A model generated the notes under the pieces. It made no database searches, was not told the DNA's origin, and was given only the letters and a program-made list of their open reading frames with translations. DNA of 8,805 bases from NCBI RefSeq assembly GCF_015058545.1, contig NZ_SVCB01000001.1, positions 1-8,805 on the forward strand. The letters are read 5' to 3'. A program made the position numbers and the translations under genes. Below, piece after piece: positions 5,908 through 8,805 of this stretch; within the stretch, counting starts at the first letter, position 1, and the number at the start of each line of letters is the position of its first letter. The DNA comes from Veillonella sp. (lineage in GTDB: Bacteria > Bacillota > Negativicutes > Veillonellales > Veillonellaceae).

Positions 5908-7089
5908 ATGCAAACTAAACAGGCACTCAACAATGACGAAATAATTTTAAATTACATACGTCGTAACGGCTCTGTTTCAAAAGCAATTATTGCTCGCAAT
6001 ACGGGCATTACACCACCGACGGTAACCAATATTTGCAGTACGTTGGCTGAAAAAGGTCTTATTTATGAAGAACGACAGGAGCGCAGTGCATTGGGGCGGC
6101 CGTCGATGCTGTTGAAATTTAATGAGCAAAAAGAAATGATGCTGATGGTTCACGTACGTACTCATAATGTATTTTGCTATGTGGTGCAATCGGGTGGCAT
6201 TATTTTACATCAGATGCAACAGTCGATTATCGGACTTTCATCAGAAGAAATATTAAATACGATTTATCATTGTATCGAAGATATCATTGAGGATATGCGT
6301 TGGACGATTGCCGCTATCGGCCTCATCTTACGCGGTCCCGTGGATTCGCAAAAAGGAATTTCCATTTTTTCACCAAACGGTAAATGGTCCAACATTCCGT
6401 TCAAGTACATTTTGGAAGAACGGTTCCAATTACCGGCCTATGTGGAAAATGACGTGCGTTGCCTCGCTACCGGCGAATATTATTACGGCAGTGGCAAGGG
6501 CATTGAAAACCTCTTGGTTTTGAAATTCAGCTACGGTCTCGGCGCCTCTTTGATTTATCACGGCTCGCTATACCGCGGTTACAATGATTATGCCGGCGAA
6601 ATCGGCTACTCTGTCATCGACATTGATGAAACAAAAGAGGATTCCTACACGCGCTTGGAAGAAGTGGCGTCGGAAACAGCTATTCGTGAATATGTGTTAA
6701 CGGAGATTAAAAAAGGCCGTTTATCCAAAGTGACTGACAATGGAGCCATATTGAACGATGCATTCCGGGTAGAGCCTATTTATGAGGCCGCCGTGGAAGG
6801 CGACGAAATTTGTTTGGAAGCCTTAAATCGAGTAGGCAAATACTTAGGCATTACCTTAGCTAATTTATATAATATGATTAACCCGCAGCGCATCGTTGTA
6901 AGCAGCGCTATGGGCAATGCGGTAAGGACTATGGATCCGATTTTACGTACCGTATTGGAAAAGAATTTACATCGGGCACAATCCGTCGATTTGGTTTACT
7001 CCGGCAACGGTAGCTACTACACATTGCTGGGTATGGTGGATATTGTCAGCAGCCGCAGAGCCAGTGAAGTATGGCTCAACGGTCGCTAA
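5908..7089 (+). CDS. ROK-family transcriptional regulator, probable repressor of the gal-mgl operon
   Basis: The 393-residue protein has the NagC/XylR layout. An N-terminal winged helix-turn-helix (about 10-58; GSVSKAIIARNTGITPPTVTN) has the ALGRPS motif at 61-66, and a ROK sugar-kinase-like domain follows (about 75-380) with GPVDSQKGI (143-151), END (180-182) and SYGLGASLIYHG (208-219). The usual zinc motif CxCGxxGCxE after GE(I/L)GH is missing: here the site reads GEIGY (Tyr234 for His) and no Cys follows. The first phosphate motif DxGxT is also absent, so it is a DNA-binding regulator, not a kinase. The sugar pocket may still bind galactose or glucose. GAAGGGG at 5896-5902 supports the ATG. 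The position between galK and mglB makes control of this operon likely; the target site is inferred. Confidence 0.92.
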   Translation: MQTKQALNNDEIILNYIRRNGSVSKAIIARNTGITPPTVTNICSTLAEKGLIYEERQERSALGRPSMLLKFNEQKEMMLMVHVRTHNVFCYVVQSGGIILHQMQQSIIGLSSEEILNTIYHCIEDIIEDMRWTIAAIGLILRGPVDSQKGISIFSPNGKWSNIPFKYILEERFQLPAYVENDVRCLATGEYYYGSGKGIENLLVLKFSYGLGASLIYHGSLYRGYNDYAGEIGYSVIDIDETKEDSYTRLEEVASETAIREYVLTEIKKGRLSKVTDNGAILNDAFRVEPIYEAAVEGDEICLEALNRVGKYLGITLANLYNMINPQRIVVSSAMGNAVRTMDPILRTVLEKNLHRAQSVDLVYSGNGSYYTLLGMVDIVSSRRASEVWLNGR

Positions 7090-7100
7090 ACGAATGGTTG

Positions 7101-7137
7101 GTAGATACGCTGGAAGAAAGCGAATTATAGAGTCTAC
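7101..7137 (+). other. Small interrupted stem-loop between the ROK gene and mglB
   Basis: In the 75-base gap, GTAGA (7101-7105) can pair with TCTAC (7133-7137), enclosing CGCT (7108-7111) paired with AGCG (7119-7122). No T-tract follows, so it is not a terminator; it may be a weak mRNA structure or chance. I see no convincing promoter in this gap, so mglB is probably read from the galT promoter. Confidence 0.3.
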
Positions 7138-7164
7138 ATTTTCGTCTCAAAGGAGGAATTTCTC

Positions 7165-8202
7165 GTGAAAAAGGCATGGAAAGCAGCAATGTTGGCTACC
7201 TTCGCAGTAGGTACCTTAGTAGTGGCAGGTTGTGGCAGTGATTCTACATCCGGCAGTGGTGATTTACCACAAGTAGGTGTGGCTATTTACAAATTTGACG
7301 ATACCTTTATGAGCGGCGTACGTGCTCGTATCGATGCAGATGCTAAAGGCAAAGCTAAAGTAGATATCGTAGACAGCCAGAACTCGCAGCCTACGCAGAA
7401 TGAAAAAGTTGACTTGTTCCTTAACAAGAAATACAAAGCTATCGGTGTTAACATTGTTGACCGTCCGGCAGCCGGTGGTATCATCGACAAAGCTAAAGCA
7501 GCTAACGTACCGGTAGTATTCCTTAACCGTGAACCTTTAAAAGAAGACATGGCTAAATGGGATAAAGTGTACTATGTAGGTGCTAAAGCTGAACAAAGCG
7601 GCGAAATGCAGGGCAAAATCTTAGCGGATTACTTCAAGAAACATCCGGAAGCTTATAAGAGCAACGATAATGTATTGCACTATGTACTTATCAAAGGCGA
7701 ACCGGGCCATCAGGATGCAGAACTTCGCTCCAAATATGTAATTGAATCCCTCAAAAATGAAGGTATTCAGGTACAAGAAATTGCCCAAGATACAGCTATG
7801 TGGGACCGCGTTAAAGGTCAGGAAAAAATGGCTGCCTTCTTATCCAGCTACGGCGACAAGATTGATGCCGTTATCGCTAACAATGATGACATGGCTTTAG
7901 GCGCTATTGAAGCATTGAAAGCTGCCGGTTACTTCCAGAACGGCAAATACATGCCGGTTGTAGGTGTGGATGCTACGGCTCCTGCCGTACAGGCTCTTAA
8001 AGACGGCACATTATTGGGTACCGTTCTTAACAATGCGAAAAAACAAGGGGATGCCGTATTCAACTTGATGCTCGTATTGGCTAAAGGCGAAACTCCGACT
8101 AAAGAAAATACAGGCTTTGAAATTGTTGACAAACAATATATTTGGGTTCCTTACGAAATCGTAACGAAAGAAAATGCAGATCAAATCTTAGGTGATAAGT
8201 AG
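7165..8202 (+). CDS. mglB: Galactose/glucose-binding lipoprotein of the Mgl ABC importer
   Basis: MglB captures D-galactose or D-glucose outside the cytoplasmic membrane and delivers it to the MglA/MglC importer. The 345-residue protein has a lipoprotein signal with lipobox VAGC (Cys23), so it is membrane-anchored, unlike the free E. coli protein. It aligns closely with E. coli MglB: NIVDRPAA (96-103), LIKGEPGH (175-182), DTAMWD (209-214), VIANNDDMALGA (236-247), GVDA (267-270), GTVLNN (285-290). Sugar contacts are conserved: His182, Asp184, Arg188, Trp213, Asn240, Asp269 and Asn289. The calcium loop, DLNKDGQIQ in E. coli, is YKSNDNVLH here (164-172), so most metal ligands are gone. The GTG start has a perfect AAGGAGG (7150-7156) 8 bases upstream, and codon use is more biased than in the neighbours, suggesting high expression. 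Confidence 0.96.
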   Translation: MKKAWKAAMLATFAVGTLVVAGCGSDSTSGSGDLPQVGVAIYKFDDTFMSGVRARIDADAKGKAKVDIVDSQNSQPTQNEKVDLFLNKKYKAIGVNIVDRPAAGGIIDKAKAANVPVVFLNREPLKEDMAKWDKVYYVGAKAEQSGEMQGKILADYFKKHPEAYKSNDNVLHYVLIKGEPGHQDAELRSKYVIESLKNEGIQVQEIAQDTAMWDRVKGQEKMAAFLSSYGDKIDAVIANNDDMALGAIEALKAAGYFQNGKYMPVVGVDATAPAVQALKDGTLLGTVLNNAKKQGDAVFNLMLVLAKGETPTKENTGFEIVDKQYIWVPYEIVTKENADQILGDK

Positions 8203-8208
8203 TCATTG

Positions 8209-8250
8209 CAGTAGGTAGGGAGGCTTGTTGCAGGCCTCCCTCACTTACTG
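8209..8250 (+). other. Long stem-loop between mglB and mglA, not a terminator
   Basis: Sixteen to seventeen pairs form between 8209-8224 and 8234-8250 with one bulged C at 8242; the core is GGGAGGC (8218-8224) with GCCTCCC (8234-8240) and a 9-base loop. The next bases are AACCGG with no T-tract. Stem-loops at this place in binding-protein operons often stop 3' exonucleases and keep the upstream message abundant, so more MglB than MglA would be made. It could also cause partial termination. Confidence 0.75.
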
Positions 8251-8269
8251 AACCGGTAGGAGGGCAAGC

Positions 8270-8805
8270 ATGAGTGAATATATTTTAGAGATGCAACATA
8301 TAACAAAGTCATTTCCCGGCGTTAAAGCATTGAATGATGTATCTCTGCGGCTCCGTCCAGGTTCGGTACACGCTCTTATGGGCGAAAATGGAGCTGGGAA
8401 ATCGACCTTGATGAAATGTTTATTCGGCATCTACAAACAAGATGAAGGACAAATTATTCTGGACGGTGAAAAGGTAGACATTACCGACTCCCGTACTGCT
8501 TTAGGCCTTGGTATTTCTATGATCCACCAAGAGCTCTATCCCGTATTACAACAGACTGTTATGGAAAACTTATGGCTTGGCCGTTTTCCGCTTAAAAGTT
8601 ATGGTCCTTTGAAACTCGTTGACCATAAAAAAATGAAGGCCGACACAGAGGCTCTTTTTAAGGAAATAGATGTTGATATTGACCCGTTGGAACTGGCCGG
8701 CAACTTATCCGTATCCAAACTTCAAAGCATTGAAATTGCTAAAGCGGTGTCACATCACTCCCGCATTATTGTAATGGACGAACCAACCTCATCTTTGACC
8801 AGTGA
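8270..8805 (+). CDS. mglA: Galactose/methyl-galactoside ABC importer ATP-binding subunit, N-terminal part (3' end off the window)
   Basis: MglA is the ATPase of the Mgl importer and works on the inner face of the membrane with the permease MglC. The 178 residues in the window cover most of the first nucleotide-binding domain: Walker A GENGAGKST (38-46), the Q-loop HQE (87-89), TVMENLWLGR (96-105), the signature region LSVSKLQSIEIAKA (146-159) and Walker B IIVMDEPTSSLTS (166-178). The stretches SFPGVKAL, ALMGENGAGKSTL and MDEPTSSLT match E. coli MglA closely. The second ATPase domain and the stop are beyond the right edge. As in other sugar importers of this type, the signature is LSVSxxQ rather than LSGGQ. 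AGGAGGG (8258-8264) lies 5 bases before the ATG. mglC should follow directly. Confidence 0.95.
   Translation, partial: MSEYILEMQHITKSFPGVKALNDVSLRLRPGSVHALMGENGAGKSTLMKCLFGIYKQDEGQIILDGEKVDITDSRTALGLGISMIHQELYPVLQQTVMENLWLGRFPLKSYGPLKLVDHKKMKADTEALFKEIDVDIDPLELAGNLSVSKLQSIEIAKAVSHHSRIIVMDEPTSSLTS

Noticed and set aside
7071..7130. Short frame with a plausible peptide (ATG 7071 to TAG 7128) overlapping the end of the ROK gene
   Set aside because: Only 19 codons, no ribosome binding site, and the ROK protein already has a normal length, so a frameshifted ROK C-terminus is not needed.

Overview
The window looks like chromosomal DNA of a bacterium from the Bacillota, most likely a diderm member of the class Negativicutes (Veillonella / Dialister / Megasphaera / Selenomonas neighbourhood). 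The reasons are moderate-to-low GC, strong AGGAGG-type ribosome binding sites, U-tract terminators, a short periplasm-type secreted protein, and proteins with Firmicutes-style sequences. The genus is inference; no rRNA or marker gene is present.

Left part (1-1330). The window opens inside the 3' end of a plus-strand cyclase-family metal-dependent hydrolase, closed by a good terminator. Facing it on the minus strand is a gene for a small secreted protein, with a clear extended -10 promoter and its own terminator beyond a 155-base 3' tail. The two genes converge.

Middle part (1336-3744). A plus-strand gene for a NADAR/YbiA-type protein follows. It has a Lys/Ala-rich N-terminal extension and is broken by a frameshift near 1921-1925; both halves of the domain are easy to recognise. 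A terminator-like hairpin sits in its leader. Next is a protein of about 296 residues that I do not recognise, ended by a strong terminator. AT-rich intergenic DNA separates these genes.

Right part (3745-8805). Five plus-strand genes lie in one tight array with no intrinsic terminator between them: galT, galK (8-base overlap), a ROK-family regulator, mglB and mglA (cut by the window edge). Together they import galactose or glucose (MglB binds the sugar, MglA powers the ABC importer, the permease MglC is presumably next) and convert galactose to galactose-1-phosphate (GalK) and then to UDP-galactose plus glucose-1-phosphate (GalT). The ROK protein is the obvious candidate regulator, with galactose or a metabolite as effector. 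Upstream of galT are a plausible promoter and two palindromes about four helical turns apart, good operator candidates. GalE is not in the window.

I found no clear new defence or mobile system. The points most worth a second look are the operator pair before galT, the MglB calcium loop that has lost most of its ligands, the stem-loop between mglB and mglA, the frameshifted NADAR gene with its leader hairpin, and the unknown protein next to it.
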